Under the pieces are notes generated by a model. That model had not been told where the DNA came from. It saw only the letters and a program-made list of their open reading frames with translations, and did not search any database. 64,000 nucleotides of DNA from Pyropia yezoensis (lineage: Eukaryota; Rhodophyta; Bangiophyceae; Bangiales; Bangiaceae): contig CM020618.1 of assembly GCA_009829735.1 (NCBI GenBank), forward strand, positions 24,413,346 through 24,477,345, in the 5' to 3' direction. Position numbers and translations under genes: made by a program. The number at the start of each line of letters is the position of its first letter. Position 1 is the first letter of the stretch. Shown piece after piece: positions 40,954-52,500 of the stretch.

Positions 40954-43900
40954 TCAGCTTTCAGGCTCCTCTTCACCCTCAGACGACACACCCTCGTACC
41001 CCCGCTTTTTCGTAGCTCCGTCTGCAGACGACATCCGCGCCTGCTGCCGTGCAGCTAAGAAGAGCTGAAACTCAGCCAGCAGCTGAGGAGACGACTGCCA
41101 GAGGGGAGGGGCTCCCGCGGCTCCCGCTCCAGTTGTCCCACTGGAAGTTTCACCACCACCTGGGCGGGCCACACCCGGAGCCGCTTCTTCCGCAGGCATG
41201 GCATCTCGCCCCGCAGCCGCGTGTGCATCTGCAGCTCTGGCTGCACCACCGCGAGGAGGACTTGCGCTTGCTCGCCCGGACTTGGCGGGCTTGGGCGGCT
41301 GCCCAGCGCTCGGCACAACGTTGCTCTTCCGCTTCCGCTTGGTGGTGCGATTCATGCGCGCCACCTGCGACGCCCCGGAGGGCGCCGCTTGGCCGGGCGA
41401 CGTGATGGCGGTCATCGTCCTTGCATCAAAGTCGGAAAGTGACGCGATGACCTCCAGTAGCAAGGACGCTCTGGCGTCCGACACGACCTGCTTTGTTTGT
41501 CGGTTCAAAGACTCGTAAGCGTTGGTGTTGTCAGGACTCGCCAGTAGCTCAAACTTGTTAAGCCGGCCACTGCTCTTCGGGAAGGCTGCGGAGAAGGCGG
41601 CCGGGTTCTTGCGGAGCCACAGGATGACGTTGGCCTTTTTCGATTTATGGCTTTTCTGATACTCCGCGGCCAGCGAGGACAGGCGTTCCCGTACCCCCGA
41701 CTCACCGCCCACGGCATCAGCTTCCCGCAGCTGCACCATAACGCTGAAAAAGGGGTCACCCACGCTGTTGCCGCTGGGTCCCAGGAGGAAACGCTTAAAA
41801 TAAACGGCGCAGCCAATGACCCTGCCAGTGTAGTCGGCTGGTTCACCTCCAAATACCCGGCTTAGGCCACGCGCGAACCCAGAGTGTTGCGCTGTCTCAA
41901 AGTCCATTGTAGCGGCAACAAAGGGTGTTTTTCTGCTACTGGTCCCGCCCCCCGCCCGGACCGCTACACGCCCGCCGGGCCCAGCCAGGCCGTGCTCCGC
42001 CGCAGCCGAGAAGTAGAACTCAAACAGCTCCTCGTACATAGATGTGGTCTTCCCAATCACCATTGCTCGGAGCAGGGTGACCGCCCGGTTCAGCCACGGC
42101 ACAAAAGATCTACGCACGGAGACGGACAGTAGCAATACGTCAGTGACCGAGATGATCTCCCCCATCGCAGAGGAGGTCGAAAGCCTGGGAAAACAGGCCT
42201 GAGTCTCGCCGCCACCGCACAGAGCCCTCCTGACTTACATGATGGAAAAATGATGCCAGTCAAGAGCCTGCTTTCCAGCCTCTCTAATGGCCTCTGCCTG
42301 TACGCCATCCTTAGCAGAGCCCCGGGAGACAACGCCAAACGTTGAGTCAGCCTCGATGTAGCGCATCTGGCCGGCCATGTCGGCCTGCTTCTCAGTCTGG
42401 AGGACCACGGCAGTGTACTCCGGTTTCTGAATAATCGCCTTCACGTACTTGTGGCGGTAGCCCGACCGACGGTAGAGGTCCATCACCCCAAGCAGGTCCT
42501 GCCCAAATGGGTGAGCTGTAGAGCGCGCCGAGTGGCGCAGCTTGCGGACGAAGGAGGTGCTCGCCAGTCCCCCGCCGCTGGCATCGCTGATCGCCGCCTG
42601 AGAGAAAAAGCCAGAAAGAGACACAGACACCACAATTGCGCTTGTATGTCAGAAAGATCGCTCCACAATCACAGGTGCTCAAACCACACAATCAGACAGA
42701 TAAGAAGCAGAAAAGCCAGTCTACATACCTGCAGCGCTCGAATAAATGCTGACGGATTATCTTCGACCACGTTCTGCACGAGCCGGCTTGAGGGCTTGCA
42801 AACCGGGAAAACGTGGGAGTGCGTCCCACGCACGATGACGAATACGCGTATAGTGTCGCCAGTACTCCCAGCGGGGCTCAGGAACTCAACACGCACTGGG
42901 CACCCGTCCCCCCCCGACCTCTTGAGGCGAGGGTTCTCGCCTCCGTGCCGCTTGCACGTCAGCTCCTTGAAGCGCTTGCCAGAGATGTAGCTGCATGTAT
43001 TAGATGACGCGACGTCCTCAATACCGTCCTCCAACCTGGTCTTGACCAGGTCAGGGTCAACCCCTGGACGAATGCAGCGGGACATATGCCCTCCCCTGGA
43101 GGTGGGTGGGTCACCTGGCTCCCAGTTGGAGCACCCAATAAAAGCCCCGCGGCCCCCTCTGGGAGGCAGAAACACGGGGTGCCCACCGCAGGGGATGTTA
43201 TCCTCGTCCGTAAAGGAGCATCCGCCCTCCATGTTCTGCAAGGTCTTAAAGTACGCCTGTTGCGGCCGACGCACACAAATATGCAAGGGAACAAACATGT
43301 GGATGGACGAAGAAAAGCGAGCGATGCGCCAATACGCCCAGATATGAGAAATGCGCCCAGGAGTGTGTGCCCACAGAGATTGGCTTCAAGGTCATAGAGT
43401 GGCCACAGGCGTACTGCGCAAGGAGAGCGGCCCAAAATTCGTCAAAGTGGCAAAGAGCGACCAGGAGCTTGCTGGACTCAACATACCATAGAAGTCTTTC
43501 GTACCCGTCTCTCCGGGTCATCGTCATCCTCGCACATCTTCATGGCCGCCAGCCACGTGGGGTTATCAAAGTCGACCTCCGTATGACGCATGTTGGCCAC
43601 GTCCGCGGGCATGAGGGAGCACACCATCGGTAGGGTGCACGTACGCGTCCGCACACTGTAACGTTTCCACCGTCCAGAGATGAGCACCATTGTAGAGCTC
43701 GTGCCCTTGGGCGGCCCCCAGGTGTACGGACTGTCCTTAAACCAGGTCTCCGCCGAGGATGGAGGCAAATCGAGGACGTGGGCAACTCCACCATCGCTGG
43801 TGCTGAAGTAGTGGTCGGCGGCGTCGCCGTGGATGACAACCTTTTCAACTGCTTTTTTTGCGCTGATCTGAGTCGTGAGAATCGATGCATGCAGCCAAGG

Positions 43901-44150
43901 GAAGCATTTACCCATGCGTTAGTACTTCAAGACCATGCGTTGAGCGATATGCGGGTCGAAACAAAGTGCCGGGTCATACAAGGATGCTCTCTCAAAGAAA
44001 AGACGCTCATGGCCATACCCGATACAGTCCAGATTCCTCGCGGGCAAACAGGAGGACGGGCTCCGCATCTGGCTCCGAATCATTGGGCTGGGGCTCGCGC
44101 ACGTCAGCTGCCGTGGCAAGCGCGGTCGCCTCGGGTGCGGCCGGGTCCAT
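40954..44150 (-). CDS. MULE transposase, five exons
   Basis: Exons 44150-44019, 43867-43487, 43256-42729, 42597-42239 and 42184-40954; every intron is GT-AG (donors GTATGG, GTATGT, GTATGT, GTAAGT) and phases agree, giving 876 residues. Exon 3 carries a Cys/His DNA-binding module of WRKY/GCM1-FLYWCH type (GDGCPVRVEFL ... RGTHSHVF). The catalytic triad is Asp431 (YIEADSTFGV), Asp561 (ATMDFETA) and Glu691 (NTNAYESLN), spaced 130 and 130 residues, as in MULE transposases. The Cys-x2-His motif between the second Asp and Glu reads GCAVYF, with Tyr in place of His. The C-terminal 150 residues are basic and low complexity. The reading frame is intact, so recent activity is possible. Confidence 0.8.
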
Positions 44151-44413
44151 GTTCACCGCAACGAAGCGCTGTTGGCCGTGGCAGGGAGGGGGCTGCCGCC
44201 AGCGTAGAGGATGCTTGCTGAACAGGTGGAAGTAGGCGACTCGTTGGCGTGGGCGGTCAAGGTCGCTCGGCGTCGCTTCCGACGAGCCTGGCGGTCGGCG
44301 CGGGGTGGCCGGTCTGGGCAGCCAGTCGGGGTGGGCCGGGCGATGTGGGCGCGCAGTTTTTGGCGCCACCCAGGCGGTTGCCCGCCCTTTCAGGCACTCC
44401 CCCTCACGTATCA

Positions 44414-44614
44414 GAATTGTGACGGCAGCCTGGGACTGAACCCCGCCCCACCCCAACTGAACCCCACCCCAGCGCATCCTACAAGAGACGGGCACTTGAT
44501 AGGGGTCACCTTCAGCACGCTTGCAATTCACATCAATTCCAGTGCGCACCACTCAACCCCACCTTCTGATTTCCATCCGAACCCCACCCTCAACCCTAGC
44601 CCCCTCTCCAGGCG
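44414..44614 (-). repeat. MULE inverted end, right
   Basis: Inverse counterpart of 36732-36943. It lies about 265 bp upstream of the transposase start codon and so may hold its promoter. Confidence 0.65.
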
Positions 44615-46748
44615 TGTCTGCGTGTGTCTGCAACTTCATTTAATTCGTTTGTGTCTGGATAATTTTGTTGTGCCCCAAAACGTGCTTCCGAGGTGTGCTC
44701 CCGGCACGCCTGTGGGTCCGACCAATGGGAGGGCTCCCTGCCTGTGCTTTGTGTCTGAGACACTTACGGGCGCTGCCGTGAAGATGGGCCCTGAGTGTTG
44801 GCGGACGACGAACATGGGGCCGCCTGGGTGCTGTTCATAGCAGAAAAAATGCACTCTCTGCAGTAGAGAAAAAAGCAAAACGCAGAGGGATTCCAGGCCT
44901 AGATGTTGATGCTTGGCCAAAAAATGGACAACATCTATCTCCATCCTCTCGTAGTAGTTTTTATGTCCGGGTCATGTGTGCTTCTCTTGCTCTGGCGTTG
45001 GAAGTAGCGAAGGAAAATGCTTCCGTCATGAACCTGCCTTCCTGGGGCCGTGAGGCGAGGTCGACTTTTCCGGGACTGGTCGACATTTGGCCCAGACTAG
45101 CTACCCCCGCCGGAGAGCCCCCCCCGCGCTGCCACAACCGTCGACAGCGCCGCCGCCCCGGCGGCGACCAGCCGCACATAGTGGTCCACATACGGAAAGG
45201 GGCGGGCGGCGGCGGCGAGGGCGGTCACCGCCATCGGTGGCCCCCCTCCCGGCTACCCATGTGTCGGCAACCACCCTTCCCACCGTCTCGGTAGCAACAG
45301 CCTCCCCCCCGGGGGCTGCAGCGACGCGGCCGCCAGGTCGCGCGCCCCCCTTGCTTCGGAGAGGGCCACCCACGACGCTCTGCTGGCAACCGTGTGGCGG
45401 CGGCGGCGGTTGCGGCGGCGGTGGCGGCGGCAGTAGCGGCGGCGGCGGTGGCGGCAACAGCAGCGGCGGCGGCGGCAAGCGTGAGGTGGCGGTGGTAGCG
45501 GCGGCAAGCGTGAGGCGGCGGCGGCGGCGGCGGCGGTGGCGATCGCGGCGGCCGCGGCGGCACCTGTTTGGCCGGAAGCTGAGGCGGGGGCGGCGGCAAG
45601 TGCGTGGCGCGGCGACGACGGCTGAGACATCAACGAAGGTGGCGGATTCGAGGTATGGGAGTGGATGTGGCTGTGGGCCCGTGGCGGGCGGGGTGGTGGT
45701 GGCGGGGTGGTGGTAGTGGTGGGGAGGTAGCGGTGGGGTGGTGGTCGAGCGAGTGGGTGGTGGTGATGGGCTAGTGACGGGCTGGCGGGCTGGTGGTGTG
45801 GGGGTGGTGGTGGTGGCGGGCGGGCGGGGGCGGTGGTGACGGACTGGCGGGGCAGGTGGTGGTGGCAGGCTGGGGGGCTGGCGGCACTTGGCGATGGAGA
45901 CAGACGTGGATGGGCTCTGTGGGAGGTGCCTAGTCGCCTTCTGGGAGGTGGGGGGGGGGGGGGCGTGGGGGGGGGAACCAGGCTGCGGCGCCGCCTCCAT
46001 TTGCCATCACGGCAACGCCGCTGCCGTCTCTCAAGCCAGTGCCGCTGCTGCCCTTTTCGTCTCTTTTTCCCAATTATTTTTTCGGTGGGGCGCGAGGGGG
46101 GGGGGCGGGCGTCTGAGGAAGAGAGGGGGGTGGCGGCGCGGGGCTTGATGGGGGGCGTGTTGGGGGGAAGGGGGGTGCGGCAGCGGCAACCGTGTCGCGG
46201 CAATGGCGGCGGCGGCGGCGGCGGTGGCGGCGGTGGTGGCGGCGGCAAGCGTTTTGGCGGCGTCGGCGGGGCCATCTCCCCCGCCGCGAGCCATAGAAAA
46301 CACCAGGGCAGCGGCAGGGGCGGCCCAGACCCTAACGTGCGTCCAGCTAGGCGCAGCCGCCGCGTCGGCGGCCGCCGCCACGGCGACCGCCGGCGAGTGG
46401 GCGGCGGCGGCGCATCGGCACGGACGTCCCGTAGCCGTCCGCGAGCGGCCGGCCCTCCGACGTCGGCGCGCCGTCCGACGGCCGGCTGGCGGCGACGGGG
46501 GGGCGCTGCCCGCCGCTGCCCCTGCCGCGTCCCTCGCAGATGCCCGCCCAGCCGCTGCCGCGGCCACCGCCGCCGCTCGCCCCCCCGTCGTGGTCAGACG
46601 CGCGTCCATCATGGCCGGCAGGCGGCGATGCCGGGCCACCGCGGCGGCCGCGGCCGCCACTCCCCCGCGGCGGCGGGTTTCGCGCCCCCGACGCCGGCCG
46701 CCGCGGCGCTCGCCGCTTGTGCGCCAGCTCTGAGGCCGTAACAAAGTC
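44615..46748. other. Simple-sequence-rich region
   Basis: (CGG)n-like runs at about 45390-45600 and (GGT/GGC)n runs at about 45660-45870, plus G runs near 45950. The long frames here are repeats of Gly/Arg/Pro. No supported gene. Contains the right copy of the 27-nt inverted pair at 45077-45103. Confidence 0.55.
45077..45103 (-). repeat. 27-nt inverted pair, right copy
   Basis: Reverse complement of 17351-17377 with one mismatch. Confidence 0.5.
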
Positions 46749-46753
46749 GGGGG

Positions 46754-47222
46754 TGTGGCAAAAACAACTTACACACACGGCACCCGAGTAAGGGCGGTGT
46801 ACAAGGGCTGCCTCCCGTGTCGGGGGAACCGGGAGAAGTGCAAGTCGCACACACTCTGTCCCTGTTGTGGGGCAAACCCCCCACTGACATACAAGAGGAT
46901 GGTGTGTGGTCCAACAGTTTCTTGGTCGGGACGGGGACGCAGGGCCAAGCCCCGCTGTCCCTCCCCTTATCCCCCCAGGGTCCCCTCAGAATCTCGCCAC
47001 TCAGAATCTCCCACCCCAGCACCTGCCCACCGGGCCACACGAAAATTCAAGACGATAAATGCAGAAAACCCTCAAATCCAAGTTGGATTTACTACTAAAC
47101 TAACTATCCCAAACTTAGGGAATATGGACCCAAATGCAGGAGGAGGAACGGATCAGGCTAGTGGCCTGCCGCCCCTTGCATGGCACGTGTTGCCCCCCTA
47201 CCTGGGGGTCAATACTGCCACA
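46754..47222 (-). mobile_element. Solo LTR of the chromovirus, inverted
   Basis: A complete 469-bp LTR in reverse orientation, TGTGGCAAAAAC to GTCAATACTGCCACA on the plus strand. It is flanked by GGGGG on both sides (46749-46753 and 47223-47227), a likely 5-bp target duplication, though the G-rich context weakens this. It fixes the LTR ends for the whole family. It is left by LTR-LTR recombination that removed the body. Confidence 0.88.
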
Positions 47223-47227
47223 GGGGG

Positions 47228-48892
47228 CACCGCCGCCGGCGGCCGCCCCGCCCCGCCGTTGCTTGCGTTGGGCCCGCCCGCCGCGGTCGACGGCGGCGCC
47301 ACGCCGCCACCCGCGGCGGCGGCGCATGCCACGGGCCATGCCGCCACTGCCGCTGCGGCCGCCGCTGCCGCTGCCGCCGTCGTTGCCGTCGCCACCACCG
47401 CCGCCGGCGCCAGCGCCGGCGGTGCTAATGTGTCGCGGCGACGCCCCCCCCCCTTCCTCCTTGCACCACCGACCGCCTGGCGCACGCAGGGGGGGGGGGT
47501 CGCTGCGGGGCACGTCAGAGTCGTGCTGCGTCGGCGGCGGCAGCAGACGCGGGAGCGGTGAAAGGGGCGGTGGCTGGGGCTGCGGCGGCGACAGTGGGCC
47601 GTCGCGGTCGCCCCGCGGGGGGCGTGCGGGGGCACCTCCGCCGCCGGCGGAGGCCGCCGGCCAGCCGCAGCGGTGGCGCGGAGCGCGAGCGGGGAGGCGG
47701 CGGGCACTGCCGTTGCGAATGACAGTGGGCGACGGGTGTGAATGGCACACAACTTGGAACATCACATCGAGTGGCATCGATGGGGGGGTGGGGGAGCGAT
47801 AGAGGGGAGGAGTGGGTTGGGGGTGGAGATTGGTGAGCGCCTGCACGTGGCAGCCGGGTGCTGGGGGGGTGCGCCCCCTCGGGTGGGTCGCGAGGGGGGG
47901 GTTGGGGGGGGGCAGAGTGAGGGGGGGCGTCGAATCAGCCCGACAGCGGCGCAATCCCCCCCCGCTCCCACCACCACCGCCCATGGATCCTTGCGCTGGC
48001 TGAACGGTTTTCTGCCGCTCCACTGCCGACGTGCGGGCCACCCACGACAGTGCCACTGCTGCTCGCGCGCCACCCACCCGCCACCACTCGGGCGCCCTCC
48101 CTCTCCACTCCCCACCGAACTGGAGTGTCCGACTGACCCCCTCCCCAGCCTGTCCTCTACGGCGAGCCCGTGCCCCCCCCGCCGCCCCACCCCCCCACCC
48201 CCCACCCCCCGGCGGCTTGGCGGGGGCGCATGGGCACGGCAGCGATGCGCCCAGGGGTGCCCCAAGCGCCAATCCCTCGAGGGCCCAGCACTCCCGCGGG
48301 TCGCCACGGACATAAGGCAATGGCCACACCAACGCGCTGCAGCGCCGGCGACGCCGTCTGGTCAAGGCGGCGAGGCCCACCCCTCAGATCGCATGCCCTG
48401 GAGGCTGTCTGGATGACGGTATCCGCATCCATCCGACCCCCCCTCCACGACCGTTCCCGGGGTACACTTCCCCTGGGAAAGAAAGCAGGTTCCTGCTGAG
48501 GCAGGAGCACACACTTCCGGTGCCCAATTCGGTAATGCGTACCCTGCGCACGGTCTGGGCCGCGGCGTGCGCCCTGTGACGATCGATGTGCTTTGATCGA
48601 GCCACGGGCGGCGGTGGTGGCAGGTCCTGGGACCTGGACTAACAAGTCAAGGAGAACGACGCATTTGTGGAACACAAGTACATGCAATCAAGTGTATTAT
48701 CGAGATTTCCAGCGCAATCGTGCACCAACCCTGAATGAGAAGGGGCTCTGCGGCCACGCAGGTGCGACGACGTCACTGCCACTGCACCGCGTCATCTCTT
48801 CGCGACCCAGACACACCACCCACCGACAGCCTCACCGTCGTCGCCCCATCCTGCCCCCCCCGTGTCGCGCCTCCTCGTGCGATCCAGGAAGA
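47228..48892. other. GC-rich region without a supported gene
   Basis: Ala/Gly- or Pro-rich frames on both strands with no domain. I see no conserved gene that the solo LTR would have interrupted. Confidence 0.45.
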
Positions 48893-50971
48893 ATGCCTTC
48901 TCCGTCAGGTCTGCCACCTGTTGCCCCACTTCCTGCTGCTCGGGGCGGGTCCTCCTCATCGCACACGACATCAATCGCTTTCCTTCCTCGTCTGAGGGAC
49001 GTGTCGGCCGCAGGGACTTCATCATCGGACATGGACGCGCCTGCGCGTGGCTCGGCAGGCCGCAGCCGCAAGCGGCGCGCGCCCCGCGCCTCCACGGGCA
49101 CCTCGGCGGGGACCCCAGCGGCTAAGAAGATTCAGTGGACGCCGCCTGCCACAGCGCAACTCTTGGGCTTGCTGAGTGAGTCCAGTGAGAGGCGCTTGGC
49201 GCTGAAGAGCACCAACAAGACCAAAAAGCTGGGGGCAATCTACGCTCGGTGGGCGATCGTGCTCAACACCACCAATGCGTCACAGGCTTTTGAAGGCCCC
49301 AAGGTAATGGCGAAGATCAAGAAGCTGTCGAGTGCATGGCGCGCTGTCGACGAGCAGGTGTCCAAGCTGCGTAATCGTGGGGCAGACACGCAAGACGTCG
49401 TGGACAAGAAAGGTACGTATACCCTCTATGTGTGCCGATTCTTCATCTACTTTGACTACGAGGGAGCCATGAAGTTCCCGCCAAGCGCGACCTCCCTAAC
49501 CGCAACAATCCCCCCCCCCCCCCCCCCCCCCCCGCGGTGAGGAGCCCCTGTCGCAATTGTCTGCGCCGCACAAGTGTCATTTGCATCTGCGCCCGTGCTC
49601 ATGCCCCTTGATGACGGGAACTTGAGGGCTATGGTCGCGGACCCGGTTCGCCAGCGCACTCAAGTTCCTCCCTCTCAGAACGAATTGGGCGGGCTAGATC
49701 ACTTCCGGCGCTTTATATGGTGGCCAGCTTGATCGCTTCCGACGCCTTGTGTCATAACACGGGCGTTGCTCCTTTCCAGGTCCAGCCATATCTGGCCCGA
49801 GGCTTGTTGACTTTTCCTGCTGTTGCTTTCTTTCCTTGAATTTACGCTTTCTTACCCTTCCTCACGTTCCTCGCAGCCGAATTTGAGGACTATGACAAAG
49901 GGCACGCTATTTGGGGCACGACCGCGGAGGTGGAGCGTCAGATTGTGCTAGAATATGGCTTGCCGACCCCTTCCCACTCCTCTGGGCGTTCCGGCGCCGT
50001 ACCCTCCCCTGCGCGCTCCGGGGCCCGTGCCGTCGGAGGGGATCAGGGAGTGATGGAACAGGCTCGCCGCGTCGGGGACACCATCGGACGCGACGCTCCC
50101 TCCAGCCGGGCTGGGGGTCTCCCGCCCCCCTCACCCTCAGATCTCCAGGCACCTCGTGGGTCACCTGCGCGCCCGTCTCCCCCTGCCGCCGGTGGTGGCT
50201 TGCGCGGCAACTCGGCCTTGCCCCCCACATCTCCTGCTGGCTCACCTGGGCTTCCTGGCTTAGCGCGCGTAGTGCCTCCGGGCGCGTTGACGAGCATGCA
50301 GTCATACACCTGCCAAGATGGCCGTGCTGAACCGTGTCGCCGATGCGATGACCAGCGCCGAGTCCAGCCGCGCGGAGCGCTTACAGGCAATTCACATGCA
50401 GGCCCAATGGACAAAGGAATTTCAAGACGGGCGGCTGGCACTCGCTGAGCGTATGGTCTCTGTGAAGGAGAAAGAGGCCGCCCTCGTGCTGCAAAACAAC
50501 GACGCAGACCTGCGCCGCAAGACGAGCGAAAGTATCACGGCGCGCATGCTTCAGTTTGCGACCGCCAACGTCACTGTGCCGCAGATGCTTGCTATGCAAC
50601 GTGAGTGGATTGCGGGTGGTGGTGATGAGCTAGCCGGCCTTGCCGGCGGCGGCAGCGCGGCGGGGGACGCCGGACTGGCGGGCAGCGAGGCGCCTGTGAA
50701 AGGAGGTGGGGTGGCCAGGGGTGGCGGGGCATCCGGGAGTAGCGAGGCGGCAGGAGGGGGGGGGGCGGGTGGTGTCGGGGCGACTGGGGGAGAGTCGGCT
50801 GCGGGACGGTCCGTGTCGACGACAGGGGTCGATCCGCGAGTGTCTTCGTGCCGGGGTGGGTCAGTGCGCCGGCGCCTGGCGTCGGGCAGAGACTCCCGCA
50901 GTAGTTTGGTCCTTAGCGCACTGCAATTGGAAAAGCCCTCAAATTCTTGCAGACTCACTCTGTGCTTGTAA
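48893..50971 (+). CDS. Myb/SANT-like protein of a PIF/Harbinger element
   Basis: Exon 1 is 48893-49412 and exon 2 starts at 49877 (donor GTACGT, acceptor CTCGCAG, phase 1). A Myb/SANT-like DNA-binding domain (KKIQWTPPATAQLLGLL ... KVMAKIKKLSSAWRAV) spans the junction, ending AEFEDYDKGHAIWG. After a Pro/Gly-rich linker, a charged coiled-coil segment (LAERMVSVKEKEAALVL) lies in another frame from about 50318 to 50971, so a second intron or a frameshift must lie near 50.28-50.32 kb. The first ATG in good context is 48893. PIF/Harbinger elements encode such a protein to help the transposase enter the nucleus and bind DNA. The partner transposase lies next to it, convergent. A 24-nt C run (49510-49533) lies in intron 1. 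Confidence 0.65.
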
Positions 50972-51105
50972 TCGCTGTAACGGTGCATTGAATTGTTCTC
51001 CTCCACGGACAGGCTGGGGGCCGCCATGGAGACTGCTGCTGCTGGTCGCGAGTTCAAGGAGGCCTCGACTGGCTCAATTTGTACGTCACAAGATTTATAA
51101 AAGTC

Positions 51106-52500
51106 CTACTCATGATACAGTTCCCACAGAGCAACTGCTAAGTCATCACGCATTTGGACAGCTCGCTCGTAACTGTCACTGTCTTGGGCGTCAGCTGCTG
51201 TCGTCGCATCGTCTTGTTCCCGCGCGTCCACCGTGTCGTCCCAGGTGTCCCCTAGGTCAAGCAGGAGTTTGTGCAAGCGTACACGGCACTCAATAATGCT
51301 GGGCACAAACTCCGTTTCAGCCGAGACGCTCTGGTGTAGGACGCGCCACCGCCCCTTCAAAAGCCCAAAGGCATTCTCAATGACAGCTGGAGGTGAGCAT
51401 TCAGACCAGTTGAACATCCGCCGCCGCTCGGTGGTCAGTTGGTCCTCTGGGTACGGCTTGACAAGCCACGTCTCCAGGGCGAGCCCCCCGTCAGCCAAAA
51501 GAAGATATCCCGGGTGAAGCACCGGTGCGCTGCTCACTTGCCGTTCGTACCATGCGCCTTCTTTGAAGGCGCGGCTGTCGGCCATCGAGCCACGCAGGCC
51601 TGATCTGGTCATCAGAAACCGCTTGTCGGCGTCGACGATGGCCAACAAGATGACTCCATGGAAGTATTTCCTCGTGTTGAACGCCGCCTTAAACTTCGCG
51701 GGGGGGGTGCGGATAGGCACCAGGCAGCCGCTGATGGCACCCGCCACTTTGCGGATACGGCAGTCCAGTCGGGACTCGAACCGCTCCGCCACGGCAGCCT
51801 GCCCCGCTACTGTCGTGGGGAAGTGAGGGCGGGGCAGAGCGTCGACGATGGCATTGACCACCTCGCACAGTATGGGAGAGAGCGTTGACTGAGCTGTGTC
51901 CGACACGTTAAAGGAAGTGCTCTGGCTCCCCCCCTGGCCGAGTCAGAACACGCCTACGAGCAGTCGAACGCGAGGCTGTATTGACGGTGGACGCCTTACT
52001 GCGCCGTCGCCATCCACGCGAAAAAAGAGCAACAACAGCTCGTACAGAGCCTAAAACGACGACGGTGTCATGCGCATTTTCGAGAAGAAGTACCGGCCAT
52101 CGCGCTAGTCAAGCCGTCGTATCCATTCTTTGCCGTTGTCACGCACGTACTGGCAGGGAGCGACACCTCCGGCCTTAGGGAACAGCAGCGCGATGGAAAA
52201 CGCCAAAAGAGCGGCCGTGTCGGTCTCTTCGTCGCTTGCATCATCGAGGATATTGGCCTCCCTCCTAGCTAGGCCCAAGGCGAAATCGTCCTCAGGCGGC
52301 GGCTCATCCTCCCCGGCCAAACCACTCACATCAGCTTCAGCCAAAAGAGCATCCGCATCGGCGCCACCGTCGGACGAAAACCCTCCGGCGCCACGACCGA
52401 CAGAAACTATGTCGTAGATTTGGTCACAGTCGCCGAGGGGGTCCTCCCAAGCTTGGTCGGCAGGCTGAGCTCGCCTACGTGGAATCTTGTCCTCGGCAGC
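51106..52500 (-). pseudogene. PIF/Harbinger DDE transposase with three nonsense codons
   Basis: One continuous minus-strand frame is homologous along its length but carries TAG at 52107-52105, TAG at 52053-52051 and TGA at 51945-51943. Across these stops the protein remains coherent: KEWIRRLD-stop-RDGRYFFSKMRMTPSSF-stop-ALYELL, then LLVGVF-stop-LGQGGSQSTSFNVSDTAQSTL. The third replaces a residue that is usually aromatic in relatives. The catalytic DDE_4-type residues are present: Asp in LAIVDADKRF, Asp in LLLADGGLAL, Glu in VIENAFGLLKGRWRVL. The N-terminus extends beyond 52344 without a clear ATG. An element with two convergent genes is usual for this superfamily. Terminal repeats were not found. 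Confidence 0.82.

Larger units (their letters stand above)
36730..44614. mobile_element. Mutator-like (MULE) DNA transposon with captured host sequence
   Basis: Long imperfect inverted ends (36732-36943 and 44414-44614) enclose a MULE-type transposase gene on the minus strand (44150-40954) and an APC1-like fragment on the plus strand (38141-about 40600). MULEs typically have long inverted ends and can carry gene fragments (Pack-MULEs). A 9-bp target duplication could not be fixed because the outer boundaries are blurred. Confidence 0.65.

Noticed and set aside
45101..46275. Pro/His-rich frames of about 300 codons on the minus strand
   Set aside because: They are translations of (CGG)n and (GGT)n simple repeats.
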